Notes: generated by a model not told the origin, from the sequence alone. 38,038 bases of DNA from Patescibacteria group bacterium AH-259-L07 (GCA_027718005.1 JALLOP010000002.1:1-38038); one strand, 5' to 3'. Counted from the first letter of the stretch, positions 7,083 through 14,551 are shown. A program made the numbers and translations.

Positions 7083-7441
7083 TCAAAGTTAAATATAGCG
7101 AACAAGATATTTTTGAGTTAACAGAACAGGAGTTTAAAAAAGCATTATCAGAATGGAATAAAGGCAGGTCGGTTTTTGTCCGTCGTCTCGGAGCGTCTTT
7201 GTCGCCGTATTATCGTTGGGCCGGGGTTGAACCAGTTAATCCTAATGCAGGATACACGCGCGATGGCCGCAAAATGTTTCGTAAATTTGGGGAGTGGCGG
7301 TTTGTTGAATGTCCGGAACTAAAACCTGATCTGACTTATTATCCCGAAATCGCCAAAGATGAATTATTAACTGAGCAAGAATTTAAAAATAGATATTTAT
7401 TAAAAAAAGCTGATGAAAAATTGGAAAAGAAAAAAAATTAA
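7079..7441 (+). CDS. Phage protein of unknown function
   Basis: A 120-residue protein whose ATG overlaps the stop of the replication initiator, suggesting coupled expression. The N-terminal half is acidic-helical (FELTEQEFKKALSEW) and the middle is rich in Arg, Tyr and Trp. TEQEF occurs again near the C-terminus (LLTEQEFKNRY), an internal short repeat. The C-terminal tail is a Lys/Glu helix. No family recognised. Its place next to the initiator suggests a replication accessory role. Confidence 0.65.
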   Translation: MIKVKYSEQDIFELTEQEFKKALSEWNKGRSVFVRRLGASLSPYYRWAGVEPVNPNAGYTRDGRKMFRKFGEWRFVECPELKPDLTYYPEIAKDELLTEQEFKNRYLLKKADEKLEKKKN

Positions 7442-7586
7442 AAAGCCAATTTGGGAACAACCTGCTTGCTATTTTTGTGGCTATCAAGGCAGACATAGAA
7501 AGGATTGTAAAATAAAAATTAGAAAAAAAATATATGCTAACCGACCAAGAAATAAAAATCGGCAAACTAAAACAAGACGTCATTGA
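7413..7586 (+). CDS. Zinc-knuckle-like mini-protein
   Basis: A 57-residue, strongly basic protein that overlaps the genes on both sides in other frames. It contains CYFCGYQGRHRKDC, a C-X2-C-X5-H-X3-C pattern. This has the same 14-residue span as the classic CCHC zinc knuckle (C-X2-C-X4-H-X4-C), with His shifted by one. Flanks are Lys/Arg-rich, as in nucleic-acid-binding knuckle proteins. It could bind single-stranded nucleic acid during replication. Overlap with the start of the next gene is large (53 bases), which lowers certainty. Confidence 0.55.
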   Translation: MKNWKRKKIKKPIWEQPACYFCGYQGRHRKDCKIKIRKKIYANRPRNKNRQTKTRRH

Positions 7587-7752
7587 TCTGGCGCTTGATT
7601 TAGAAGTTACAAGAATTGAAAAACAGGCAATGGACATTACCTGTGAAAAACAAGGAGATTATGTGCGTTTATTATCACTTGAAACCGCATTACACAACAT
7701 ACAAAGGGGGTTAAATGAAATGGTCGCAGGAGGGATAAGAGAATATAATTAA
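7534..7752 (+). CDS. Small coiled-coil protein
   Basis: A 72-residue protein, mainly a charged amphipathic helix with heptad-like Leu/Ile spacing (QEIKIGKLKQDVIDLALDLE near the start). The stretch before its ATG (aaaaaaatat) contains no ribosome-binding site. No family recognised. It sits in a run of tiny early genes. Confidence 0.55.
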   Translation: MLTDQEIKIGKLKQDVIDLALDLEVTRIEKQAMDITCEKQGDYVRLLSLETALHNIQRGLNEMVAGGIREYN

Positions 7753-7774
7753 GATTTTAACTAATTTAGAACTT

Positions 7775-7972
7775 ATGGATAATTTAGACAAATTACAAGA
7801 CGAAATAGGAGGATTAAGCGCTGAAGTTGAAAGATTATTAAAACTTTTAGAAGAGAAAGATGAGGAAATTCAAAGATTGAATGAAAGGTTAGATAAGATA
7901 GATAACCTTGCTCATAGATTAGATAAAGTAGATGACATTACCTACGATATTAGAGAAGTAATTAAAAGATAG
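7775..7972 (+). CDS. Small coiled-coil protein
   Basis: A 65-residue protein that is almost entirely a predicted coiled coil, with Leu/Ile/Val at heptad positions in LDKLQDEIGGLSAEVERLL and onwards. It starts 22 bases after the previous small coiled-coil gene, and the two may interact. No family recognised. It ends the leftmost run of protein genes before the tRNA region. Confidence 0.6.
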   Translation: MDNLDKLQDEIGGLSAEVERLLKLLEEKDEEIQRLNERLDKIDNLAHRLDKVDDITYDIREVIKR

Positions 7973-8086
7973 CCCCAACGCAACAAGTGCCTTTTGTAAA
8001 AACCTGAATAGTTCCCTGTGCAGTAACTGGACAAGTAAGGTCTTAAGGTTCAATGAGAATTCCAGCTTGTTCAACTGGGGGAATAA
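7973..8086 (+). other. Non-coding spacer before the tRNA, weakly structured
   Basis: No credible ORF is seen. Nested complementary pieces exist (aacct near 8011 with aggtt near 8046, agtt with aact), so some RNA folding is possible. No complete tRNA cloverleaf could be drawn. Confidence 0.4.
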
Positions 8087-8157
8087 CGCGGGGTGGAGTA
8101 GTGGCAACTCGGTGGTTTCATACGCCACAGACACGGGTTCAATTCCCGTCCCTGCTA
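8087..8157 (+). tRNA. tRNA-Met (CAT), initiator-like
   Basis: A 71-nt cloverleaf. The acceptor arm cgcgggg pairs with ccctgct, with positions 1 and 72 unpaired (C-T), a hallmark of bacterial initiator tRNA. The D arm is gagt/actc. The anticodon stem gtggt/gccac carries loop ttcatac with anticodon CAT. The T arm is acggg-ttcaatt-cccgt. The three G-C pairs normally seen in initiator anticodon stems are incomplete. CCA is not encoded. A phage initiator-type tRNA could boost start-codon decoding on the many phage genes lacking Shine-Dalgarno sites, but that is inference. Confidence 0.75.
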
Positions 8158-8160
8158 TAT

Positions 8161-8308
8161 GGGCGAGTGGCGGAATAGGTAATCGCTATGGTGAGGATAT
8201 TCTACAAAGGTATAAACATAAGAAACCTTTGGGTTGAAAAACATAAGCTAGTGGAGTAATTAACCACAAAAAAGAGTCCTTGTCAGGTGCAAATCCTGAC
8301 CTCGCCCT
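8161..8308 (+). tRNA. tRNA-Leu-like RNA with about 60-nt extra sequence
   Basis: The ends look like a class II tRNA. Acceptor gggcgag (8161-8167) pairs fully with ctcgccc (8301-8307). The D arm gcggaataggtaatcgc is typical of tRNA-Leu, and the T arm is tcagg-tgcaaat-cctga. The total is 148 nt against about 85-88 expected. The extra sequence lies in the anticodon region and contains a 7-bp hairpin, caaaggt with acctttg. tggt/acca could close the anticodon stem if the interior were removed. An extra C lies between T stem and acceptor. I cannot assign the anticodon. It is 17 bases before a LAGLIDADG gene. It may be an intron-bearing or decayed tRNA. Confidence 0.5.
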
Positions 8309-8325
8309 AAACCAAGATATAAATT

Positions 8326-8757
8326 ATGAAAATATCTAACGAAGAAAAATCATATTTAGCTGGTTACATAGACGCCGATGGCAGTCTTGGAATTTATAAA
8401 AGTAATCATGGTTATTATAGTGTCATAGTTACAGCTTCAAGCACTGATTTAAGAGTTCTAAACCGTTTAAAATTTTTATATAAAGGTTCTGTAAGATGTG
8501 TAAGACACGGAAAAGAAAATTGGAAAGATGAATATAGATGGGTTATCGCCACAAAACAATCTGTAAAATTCTTAAATGATATTTATTCTTATTTGATATT
8601 AAAAAAAGATAGAGCAAAAGTTTTATTAGATTTTCAATCAACTATGAAAAGTGGTCAGTATCTTACTCCCGAAATTATAAAAATACGAGAAAAGTTATTG
8701 AGAAAAATAGCTACCCTTAACAAAAAAGGTGTTTCGCCCACTAAAAAACTAATTTAG
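8326..8757 (+). CDS. LAGLIDADG homing endonuclease
   Basis: A 143-residue protein with a single LAGLIDADG motif near the N-terminus (YLAGYIDADGSLGI, residues 10-23), so it would work as a homodimer like the I-CreI type. The second half is helical and basic. These enzymes cut long specific sites and spread their own genes or host introns. This one starts 17 bases after the tRNA-Leu-like RNA, the classic place for an intron- or tRNA-associated homing gene. It is AT-rich, and aaatt precedes its ATG with no Shine-Dalgarno sequence. Confidence 0.85.
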   Translation: MKISNEEKSYLAGYIDADGSLGIYKSNHGYYSVIVTASSTDLRVLNRLKFLYKGSVRCVRHGKENWKDEYRWVIATKQSVKFLNDIYSYLILKKDRAKVLLDFQSTMKSGQYLTPEIIKIREKLLRKIATLNKKGVSPTKKLI

Positions 8758-8762
8758 AATTT

Positions 8763-9116
8763 ATGCGAGAAATAAAATTTAGAGGAGTTGATGAAAATAA
8801 TAAAATATATAATTTGTCAGCCATAAACTTAAAAACTATGGCTGGGTTTTGTAAGGTGAAAGGAAGGGTTGAAGAAGAATGGTGTAAGTTTGAAAAGTTT
8901 ATTCAGTTTACTGGCCTAAAAGATAAAAATGGTAAAGAGATTTATGAGGGGGATATATTAATGTCAAGGAATTTTAGTGGTGAATTTTCAAAAATTGAGG
9001 TTATATATTCACAAAAAGAAGGAGCATTTACTACTAAAGAGGGTTATTTATTTGCAAGATATGAGAATAAAATAATCGGCAATATCTACGAAAATCCTGA
9101 ACTATTAAAAAACTAA
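8763..9116 (+). CDS. YopX-family protein
   Basis: A 117-residue protein with the features of the YopX family (named from Bacillus phage SPbeta): an N-terminal REIKFRG, a central FTGLKDKNGKEIYEGDI, and the C-terminal IIGNIYENPELL. YopX proteins are widespread in phages and mobile elements, and their biochemical role is unknown. The gene follows the LAGLIDADG gene by 5 bases and begins a run of small AT-rich genes. Confidence 0.85.
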   Translation: MREIKFRGVDENNKIYNLSAINLKTMAGFCKVKGRVEEEWCKFEKFIQFTGLKDKNGKEIYEGDILMSRNFSGEFSKIEVIYSQKEGAFTTKEGYLFARYENKIIGNIYENPELLKN

Positions 9117-9125
9117 TTTAATTAT

Positions 9126-9434
9126 ATGACTAAAAAAACATTTGACGAGAGGTTTGATTGTAGGATTAAAGATTGGAAAAGACCAAAAAATAATTGTCAT
9201 ATCAAAGATTGCGAAGTATGTGAAAAAGATATCAAAGATTTTGTTATTGAAGAAGTATTACAGGTTTTGGAGAGGGTGAAGTTGAAGGAAAAAGAAATAA
9301 CAAAAATGGATTGTTGGAGTAATGATGATGTAAGGGGTTTAGAAGAATTAAATAGAATGGAAGAAAATTACAATCAAGCAGTTCAAGACCTTGATAAAAT
9401 AATTAACGATTTAAAAAAAGAATATGAGATGTAA
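9126..9434 (+). CDS. Small helical phage protein with N-terminal Cys
   Basis: A 102-residue protein. The first 40 residues contain four Cys (one near residue 12, then NCHIKDCEVC), which could bind a metal. The rest is a long charged helix. The stop at 9434 overlaps the start of the next tiny gene (ATG 9424). No family recognised. Confidence 0.6.
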   Translation: MTKKTFDERFDCRIKDWKRPKNNCHIKDCEVCEKDIKDFVIEEVLQVLERVKLKEKEITKMDCWSNDDVRGLEELNRMEENYNQAVQDLDKIINDLKKEYEM

Positions 9435-9573
9435 AAATTGTGAAAAAATGGCAACAAGAAGTGCTAAAAATGGAGTATATTGTGAAAAGCATTATTGGAA
9501 AAATCCTGATGGAACTTCTATTACTGAACAGATAGAAAGAAAACATTATAATATCAAAAGAAATTATGACTAA
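9424..9573 (+). CDS. Zn-ribbon-like micro-protein
   Basis: A 49-residue protein overlapping both neighbours by a few bases, as tightly packed phage genes do (ATG 9424 lies inside the upstream gene; the ATGACTAA junction at 9566-9573 joins it to the next). The sequence starts MRCKNCEKM and has a third Cys and a His in YCEKHYW, which makes a C-X2-C...C-X2-H zinc site. No family name can be given. Confidence 0.6.
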   Translation: MRCKNCEKMATRSAKNGVYCEKHYWKNPDGTSITEQIERKHYNIKRNYD

Positions 9574-9925
9574 TAAAAAAATAATTGAGGAGATATTACA
9601 AAATTTTGAGAACGAAAATCATATTTTATTTAGAGACCAAAATCAAGCAAGAAAATTGATTGAAAAATCCCTCTGGCAACAACGTCAAGAATTTAAGAAA
9701 TTGGTTGAGGGGATGAGACCATATCCATTTATACCTTGTCCAAAATGTGGTGGAAAATTAGAATTTGGTTCAAGTAAAGAAAATCGGTATGGTTGTTATA
9801 ATAAAGAATGTCCTGCAAATAAAAGAAATCACTATTTTTATGTTGATTTGTATAATAAACTTGAAGGAGCTGAAAGATTAAACCAAGCCCTAACTGAGAT
9901 ATTAAAAGTAATAGAGGAATTATGA
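9566..9925 (+). CDS. Zn-ribbon phage protein
   Basis: A 119-residue protein. An N-terminal charged helix of about 55 residues is followed by a zinc ribbon, CPKCGGKLEF, with two more Cys in GCYNKEC. A C-terminal helix follows. The layout resembles phage 'restriction alleviation'/Lar-like or topoisomerase-type Zn-finger proteins, but identity is uncertain. ATG overlaps the stop of the upstream gene, and its own TGA overlaps the next start. Confidence 0.65.
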   Translation: MTNKKIIEEILQNFENENHILFRDQNQARKLIEKSLWQQRQEFKKLVEGMRPYPFIPCPKCGGKLEFGSSKENRYGCYNKECPANKRNHYFYVDLYNKLEGAERLNQALTEILKVIEEL

Positions 9926-10053
9926 AGTGTAAAAAATGTGGCGAAAGGATATTCGCCTACCAAAGTTTTAGCGCGCAGGCGATAGAAAATACAAAGCCAG
10001 TAGAAGTTAGTTTTTATCATCTTAATTGTGCTTATGGATCAAAAGATCAATGA
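9922..10053 (+). CDS. Zn-finger micro-protein
   Basis: A 43-residue protein starting MKCKKCGERI, with a second metal-ligand pair in YHLNCAY, so the pattern C-X2-C...H-X2-C suggests a treble-clef or ribbon finger. The start overlaps the upstream stop (ATGA) and the end overlaps the next gene by 20 bases. Function unknown. Confidence 0.6.
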   Translation: MKCKKCGERIFAYQSFSAQAIENTKPVEVSFYHLNCAYGSKDQ

Positions 10054-10393
10054 ACGAATTTTAAAAATTTTAGGCACGGCAATTTTGCCTGAAATGTTAA
10101 AGATAGACCACGACTATACGATCGGTTTAACTATCAATATAACCGACATTAACAAAAAAAGTCGACAAGACGGTTCGTATAATTTTATACACAAAGGTAA
10201 AATGTTGGGCGAGCTTTTGGTTCAGAAAGATTTTGGCAAGAAGATATTTGCTCCAACAAAAGGCAGTAGCTCAAAGAAATGGCGCGATCAGTTATGGGCG
10301 TTGAGTGAGGACTACGAAGATTATATGAGAGTGCAACGAGCTAATGGAGAGGAGTTTATTGCGCTTTATAAGAAATTGAGAGATGAGAAATAG
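10034..10393 (+). CDS. Phage protein of unknown function
   Basis: A 119-residue protein read from ATG 10034; an in-frame GTG at 10028 is less likely. It is an alpha/beta-like sequence with a Lys/Ser-rich GSSSKKWRDQLWALSEDY segment at about residues 80-97. It overlaps the next gene, an HNH protein, by 11 bases. No family recognised. It lies among genes of DNA metabolism. Confidence 0.6.
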   Translation: MDQKINERILKILGTAILPEMLKIDHDYTIGLTINITDINKKSRQDGSYNFIHKGKMLGELLVQKDFGKKIFAPTKGSSSKKWRDQLWALSEDYEDYMRVQRANGEEFIALYKKLRDEK

Positions 10394-10718
10394 AGGAATG
10401 AAAAATCCATTCAGCGAGGAAACACGTATTTTGTTTATCGGCAATTTCCGATGCTTTAATTGTAGCCATAGCAATCAGGGACTGGAGCTTCACCATATCT
10501 TCAAAAGAGTATCGGCAAGTCCGTATAACGCGACGCCCATCTGCCGTGAATGTCACGAATTGGGAGATCTTCATTCAGACAAAAGGCGCTTAAATTTAAT
10601 TCAAAAAACAACTGAGTGGCTTGTTACTGAACATAATTATCAGCCGTCTGCTGAGGATAGGGAGTTTATGAAAAAATATTATAGACCATTATATGAAAAT
10701 TCATCAAATCAAAATTAA
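10383..10718 (+). CDS. HNH endonuclease-like phage protein
   Basis: A 111-residue protein with an HNH fold signature. It has a CFNC pair, then LELHHIFKR with the catalytic-type His pair, SPYNATPIC and a closing Cys-His in ECHEL. Such short HNH proteins often sit near terminase genes in phages and can aid DNA packaging, and the terminase genes follow 1.2 kb downstream here. It lacks the NUMOD3 repeats of the other HNH genes in this phage, so it is more likely a resident phage gene than a homing element. The end overlaps the methyltransferase start by 26 bases. Confidence 0.75.
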   Translation: MRNRGMKNPFSEETRILFIGNFRCFNCSHSNQGLELHHIFKRVSASPYNATPICRECHELGDLHSDKRRLNLIQKTTEWLVTEHNYQPSAEDREFMKKYYRPLYENSSNQN

Positions 10719-11940
10719 AGATCTAAAATTTGCTGACTATAATCCACGAAAGTGGAGCGAAAAGGCGATCAAGGAATTGACAAAGAGTTTAAAAAGATTT
10801 GGCATAGTTGATCCAATAATAGTTAACTCAGCGGATAAAAGAAAAAATATAATCATCGGCGGACATTTTAGAGTTAAGATAGCCGAGGAGATAGGATACA
10901 AAGAGGTGCCGGTGGTTTATGTGGATATATCTGATATTAAGAAGGAGCAAGAATTAAATTTACGTCTTAACAAAAATACAGGCCAATTTGATTATGACTT
11001 ACTTGTTGAATTTGGTGAGGATCTATTGATTGATGTAGGATTTGAGAAAGAAGAGCTTGATGAGATATTTGATTTTGATGTAGAGGAAGATGGTTTTGAT
11101 GCAGAGAAAGAATACGAAAAGATAAAAGAACCAAAAAGTAAGTATGGAGATGTGTATCAATTAGGGAGTCATAGATTGGTATGTGGGGATGCAACGAAGA
11201 GTGAGGATGTTGAGAAATTGATGGATGGAGAATTGGCAGATATGATATTTACTGATCCGCCATACAATGTTGGATATTATTATACTGTAACTTATGTAAA
11301 AGGAAGGGTTAGAAAAACAAAATTTCATACTTTTAATGACAAGAAAAGCTTTGAAGATTTTATTGATTTTATCTATTTAAGTTTCAATAACGGATTTAAG
11401 TTTGTAAAAGAAGGTGCTATTTTTTATTGTTGGCACGCTTCAAAGAATGAATATTTATTTAGACAAGGAATTGAAAAAGCAGGATGGCATATTTCTCAAA
11501 CTATTTATTGGTTGAAAAATAATGCTACTTTTAATCGAGGGTTGGATTATTTATGGATAGTAGAACCTTGTTATTTTGGCTGGAAAAAAGGCAAAGGACA
11601 TTATAAAAATAAAAAAATTACTAAAGGATTACAAAATATAATTTTGTTGGATAAAGAAAATTTTGAAGAATTATTAGATGTAATGTATGAACATAAAGAC
11701 AGAATTATAGATTATGAACATCCAACACAAAAACCTATTAGATTAGCAGAAAGAGCCTTAAAAAAGCATTCTAAGAGGGATGATATTGTAATTGATCTGT
11801 TTGGTGGCAGTGGATCAACGCTGATAGGGTGTGAACAGTTAAATCGTAAGTGTTATATGATGGAGATCGATCCTAAGTATTGTGATGTGATTGTTAAGCG
11901 CTGGGAGAGATTTATAAATAATAAAGCTAAAAAATTATGA
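10693..11940 (+). CDS. ParB-like domain fused to adenine-type DNA methyltransferase
   Basis: A 415-residue protein. Residues 1-90 are a ParB/sulfiredoxin-like domain with GGHFRVKIA at 56-64. A linker leads to a beta-class methyltransferase: motif IV TDPPYNVGY at about 187-195 and, after the recognition region, the AdoMet-binding FGGSGST at about 369-375. The DPPY motif points to N6-adenine methylation. No matching restriction enzyme gene is seen, so it is probably an orphan phage methylase for evading restriction or timing packaging. The middle third (target-recognition part) is more AT-rich than the flanks, suggesting exchange of specificity. The end overlaps TerS by 4 bases. Confidence 0.9.
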   Translation: MKIHQIKIKDLKFADYNPRKWSEKAIKELTKSLKRFGIVDPIIVNSADKRKNIIIGGHFRVKIAEEIGYKEVPVVYVDISDIKKEQELNLRLNKNTGQFDYDLLVEFGEDLLIDVGFEKEELDEIFDFDVEEDGFDAEKEYEKIKEPKSKYGDVYQLGSHRLVCGDATKSEDVEKLMDGELADMIFTDPPYNVGYYYTVTYVKGRVRKTKFHTFNDKKSFEDFIDFIYLSFNNGFKFVKEGAIFYCWHASKNEYLFRQGIEKAGWHISQTIYWLKNNATFNRGLDYLWIVEPCYFGWKKGKGHYKNKKITKGLQNIILLDKENFEELLDVMYEHKDRIIDYEHPTQKPIRLAERALKKHSKRDDIVIDLFGGSGSTLIGCEQLNRKCYMMEIDPKYCDVIVKRWERFINNKAKKL

Positions 11941-12344
11941 GCCAAAAAACACAAAAGAAAACTAAGGATTTACAATCAAAAAGAGATTTATTTTATGAAG
12001 AGTTTATCAAATGGATTGCATTGCCAAAGCCGTTACGAGAACCGAGAACACATTTAGAGCTTGCCGAGAAATACGGGGTTGATAAAGCAACATTAAGTCA
12101 ATGGAAACATAAAGACGGCTTCTGGGATGAGGTAAGAAAAGAAATGAAACAATGGGCAAGAGATAAGACCCCGAATGTAATTCAGGCTATCTATCAAAAG
12201 ATTCTAAAATACGGCAATGCTCAAGAGGCAAAGCTGTGGCTTCAGTTTATTGAGGATTGGAAAGAGAAGTCAGAGGTTGATGTGGGAGGTAAAAGCATTG
12301 AGGCTTTAGAGGCGAGTATAAGAAAATTGTTAAAGAAAAAATGA
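11937..12344 (+). CDS. Terminase small subunit-like protein
   Basis: A 135-residue protein that starts in the ATGA overlap with the methyltransferase and ends in the ATGA overlap with TerL. A helix-turn-helix lies at about residues 40-60 (LELAEKYGVDKATLSQW), and a C-terminal helical segment is typical of small subunits. It would recognise the phage packaging site and recruit TerL. Assignment rests mainly on position and the helix-turn-helix. Confidence 0.8.
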   Translation: MSQKTQKKTKDLQSKRDLFYEEFIKWIALPKPLREPRTHLELAEKYGVDKATLSQWKHKDGFWDEVRKEMKQWARDKTPNVIQAIYQKILKYGNAQEAKLWLQFIEDWKEKSEVDVGGKSIEALEASIRKLLKKK

Positions 12345-13759
12345 AAAGCTCTTACGAATTAGTTAAAGAATTTTACAAAGATGATAAAGGCAAGCCGTTT
12401 TTAATGACATCAGGTCAGGTGAAGATATTTGATGCGATTGCTAAAAGAGAAAAGCCGAGGATCCAGGTGGAAACTTATACGCAATATGGCAAGACTGATG
12501 TTATATCAATGGCCGTTTTGACCAGGGCAAGCACCTATCCGGAGAAGTGGGCGATTATAGCGCCTACCAAGAAAAAGGCAGGGATAATGATGGGGGACGT
12601 TATTAAGCACATTTTTGAAAATCAATATACAAGAAGTAAATTCAGAATAGATCCGGGAGAAAGCGAGGAAAGAATTAAGAGAGAGCGAAGTAAAGAAAGG
12701 ATAACGTTTAAGGTCGGCAAAAATTTGATGGGAGAGATATTTATTTTATCAGCAGAGTCGCGGCGTAAAGGGGAAGATGCCGGAGATGCTTTACTGGGGT
12801 TTGGATCACCTAACCTGATAGAGGATGAGTCAGCCCTTATCCCTGATAAGATTCATTCAAAGGCAATGAGAATGCTCGGAGGCCACAAGGATAATTTCTT
12901 GTGTAAGGTTGGGAATCCGTTCAGACGCAATCATTTCTTAAAATCCTTTCAATCACAAAGATATTACAAGATGATAATAGACTATGTGCAAGGGATCAAA
13001 GAGGGAAGAATTAAGGAAGAGTTTGTTGAGGAGATGAGGAAAGAGGCGTTTTTCGGTGTTTTATATGAGGTTAAGTTTCCTGAACAGGGAGAGATTGATG
13101 ATCAGGGTTGGTATAGCCTTTTGGTTGACACGCAGGTTGAGACGGCGTTTGCCGTTGATGATAAGAAGCGCCGAACAAAGAAACGATTAGGTATTGATCC
13201 GGCTCGGGGAGGGGATTTGAACGCGTATGTTATCAGAGACGATTTCACAATGAGAGTTAAGCACACGGACAGGGAGGCCGATACGATGGGAATAGTCGGC
13301 AAGACGATTCATTTCATAGAGGAGGAAAAGATACATCCGAGCAATGTATTTATCGGAACACAAGGTTTAGGCTGGGGAGCGTATGACCGGCTGATAGAGA
13401 GAGGATTTAAGGTTAATGCAGTAGTAGAGGGGGAGAAGTCAAAGGATATGATAAACGAAAAGAAAAGATATTTTAATATAAAAGCAGAGCTATACTGGAA
13501 AATGAGAAAGTGGATTTTAGCCGGGGGTAAACTGGATAGACACGATGATTGGTATCAGCTCTGCGACATAAAATACAAGGAAGATAGCAGTTCAGTTATT
13601 AAAATGATGTCAAAAGAGGAGATGAGAAGACGTGGTATTGAGAGTCCGGACGTTCCTGATGCCGGTATGTTCACGTTTGCCGCGCCTGTTGTTACTGAGA
13701 AAAAGGACGCTGTTCAATCAGGAGGAGTGGAAGAATACTATCCTGGTATGGGAGTTTAA
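12341..13759 (+). CDS. Terminase large subunit
   Basis: A 472-residue packaging motor ATPase/nuclease. The Walker A region is TYTQYGKTD (residues 45-53), a slightly unusual P-loop. Walker B with the catalytic acid is LIEDES at 159-164. The C-terminal RNase H-like nuclease begins LGIDPARGGD near residue 280, with its first Asp visible. It would pump DNA through the portal and cut concatemers. It overlaps TerS by 4 bases. The size and motif order are normal for TerL. Confidence 0.9.
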   Translation: MKSSYELVKEFYKDDKGKPFLMTSGQVKIFDAIAKREKPRIQVETYTQYGKTDVISMAVLTRASTYPEKWAIIAPTKKKAGIMMGDVIKHIFENQYTRSKFRIDPGESEERIKRERSKERITFKVGKNLMGEIFILSAESRRKGEDAGDALLGFGSPNLIEDESALIPDKIHSKAMRMLGGHKDNFLCKVGNPFRRNHFLKSFQSQRYYKMIIDYVQGIKEGRIKEEFVEEMRKEAFFGVLYEVKFPEQGEIDDQGWYSLLVDTQVETAFAVDDKKRRTKKRLGIDPARGGDLNAYVIRDDFTMRVKHTDREADTMGIVGKTIHFIEEEKIHPSNVFIGTQGLGWGAYDRLIERGFKVNAVVEGEKSKDMINEKKRYFNIKAELYWKMRKWILAGGKLDRHDDWYQLCDIKYKEDSSSVIKMMSKEEMRRRGIESPDVPDAGMFTFAAPVVTEKKDAVQSGGVEEYYPGMGV

Positions 13760-13784
13760 TTTATTGATTTATGAGAATAAATGT

Positions 13785-13982
13785 ATGGATAGACAAAAAG
13801 ATACATTTCATCAGGGAATTAAAATTGGAGAAACATTTCCTTGTAATGTTTGCAGACAAGCTAAAGATAGGAAAGCTCTTAAACCACTAAATAAGATGTT
13901 AATCTGTCCTACTTGTTACCCGTCATATTCTTATAAATTACTTGAAAGACATAGAAGAAAGAAAAAAAGTAAATTTAGATAA
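13785..13982 (+). CDS. Zn-ribbon mini-protein
   Basis: A 65-residue protein read from ATG 13785, since the open frame further upstream overlaps TerL and is not protein-like. Two Cys pairs, CNVC and CPTC, and a highly basic tail (HRRKKKSKFR) suggest a nucleic-acid-binding zinc ribbon. An alternative 39-codon ORF starts at 13771 in another frame but has no such motif. No family recognised. Confidence 0.6.
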   Translation: MDRQKDTFHQGIKIGETFPCNVCRQAKDRKALKPLNKMLICPTCYPSYSYKLLERHRRKKKSKFR

Positions 13983-13983
13983 T

Positions 13984-14232
13984 ATGAAAAATATGAAAGA
14001 AAAAATAACTTCAAAAGATTTAAAAGAAGACAACGAAAAGCAAAGAATATTTATTACTATGGCTCTTTGTGATAAATGGGGATTTATTGGAATGCCTATT
14101 GGACTTTTTGTTGGAATGATGGAGGAAATAGGAGAGAAATATCCGAATTATAGAATTGAAAAAATGGAGACCTCTCAAAATACAACTCGTCTTCACGATA
14201 ATTTACATATATCGATAATAAAAGAAATTTAA
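13984..14232 (+). CDS. Small phage protein of unknown function
   Basis: An 82-residue protein starting at ATG 13984, directly after the previous stop. It has a charged N-terminal helix, a hydrophobic centre (WGFIGMPIGLFVGMMEEIG) that may be a short membrane-associated or buried helix, and a polar end. No ribosome-binding site and no family recognised. Confidence 0.5.
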   Translation: MKNMKEKITSKDLKEDNEKQRIFITMALCDKWGFIGMPIGLFVGMMEEIGEKYPNYRIEKMETSQNTTRLHDNLHISIIKEI

Positions 14233-14235
14233 AAA

Positions 14236-14541
14236 ATGAAAATACCCAAAAAAATCAAGGTAGGAGGACATATTTATAAAGTTATATATCCTTATCGTTT
14301 TAAGGAAAGGGAGGATCTCTATGGCAGGACAAATGAGGGAAGAAAGGAAATTTTTGTTACTAATTTAGACGCAAATGGTAATAAATTGCCTCAAACTAAG
14401 ATTGAAGAAACTTTTTTACACGAGTTATTACACGCAGTTGATCAGACTTATAACAACAATGATTTAAAGGAGGAGATTGTAGCAAGAATGGGAGAGGGTT
14501 TATATCAAGTTCTTAAAGATAACAAATTATTAAAAGAATAA
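14236..14541 (+). CDS. HExxH metallopeptidase-like phage protein
   Basis: A 101-residue protein with the zinc-protease motif HELLH (within FLHELLHAVDQ, residues of about 66-76) and, about 20 residues later, EEIVARMGE with a possible third ligand. The family resembles short ImmA/IrrE- or SprT-like metallopeptidases that many phages encode near structural genes. The substrate is unknown. Cleavage of a repressor or processing of a virion protein are both possible. It is compact for an active protease. Confidence 0.7.
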   Translation: MKIPKKIKVGGHIYKVIYPYRFKEREDLYGRTNEGRKEIFVTNLDANGNKLPQTKIEETFLHELLHAVDQTYNNNDLKEEIVARMGEGLYQVLKDNKLLKE

Positions 14542-14551
14542 TATAACGCTT

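Noticed and set aside
7973..8086. A third tRNA before the tRNA-Met
   Set aside because: Some complementary pieces exist, but no T arm or anticodon arm could be formed.
10383..10718. Counting the HNH gene before the methyltransferase as a homing element
   Set aside because: It lacks NUMOD3 repeats, overlaps both neighbours tightly and resembles packaging-associated HNH proteins.
13632..13784. Coding extension of the Zn-ribbon frame into TerL
   Set aside because: The sequence there is a shadow of TerL in another frame; the first credible start is 13785.
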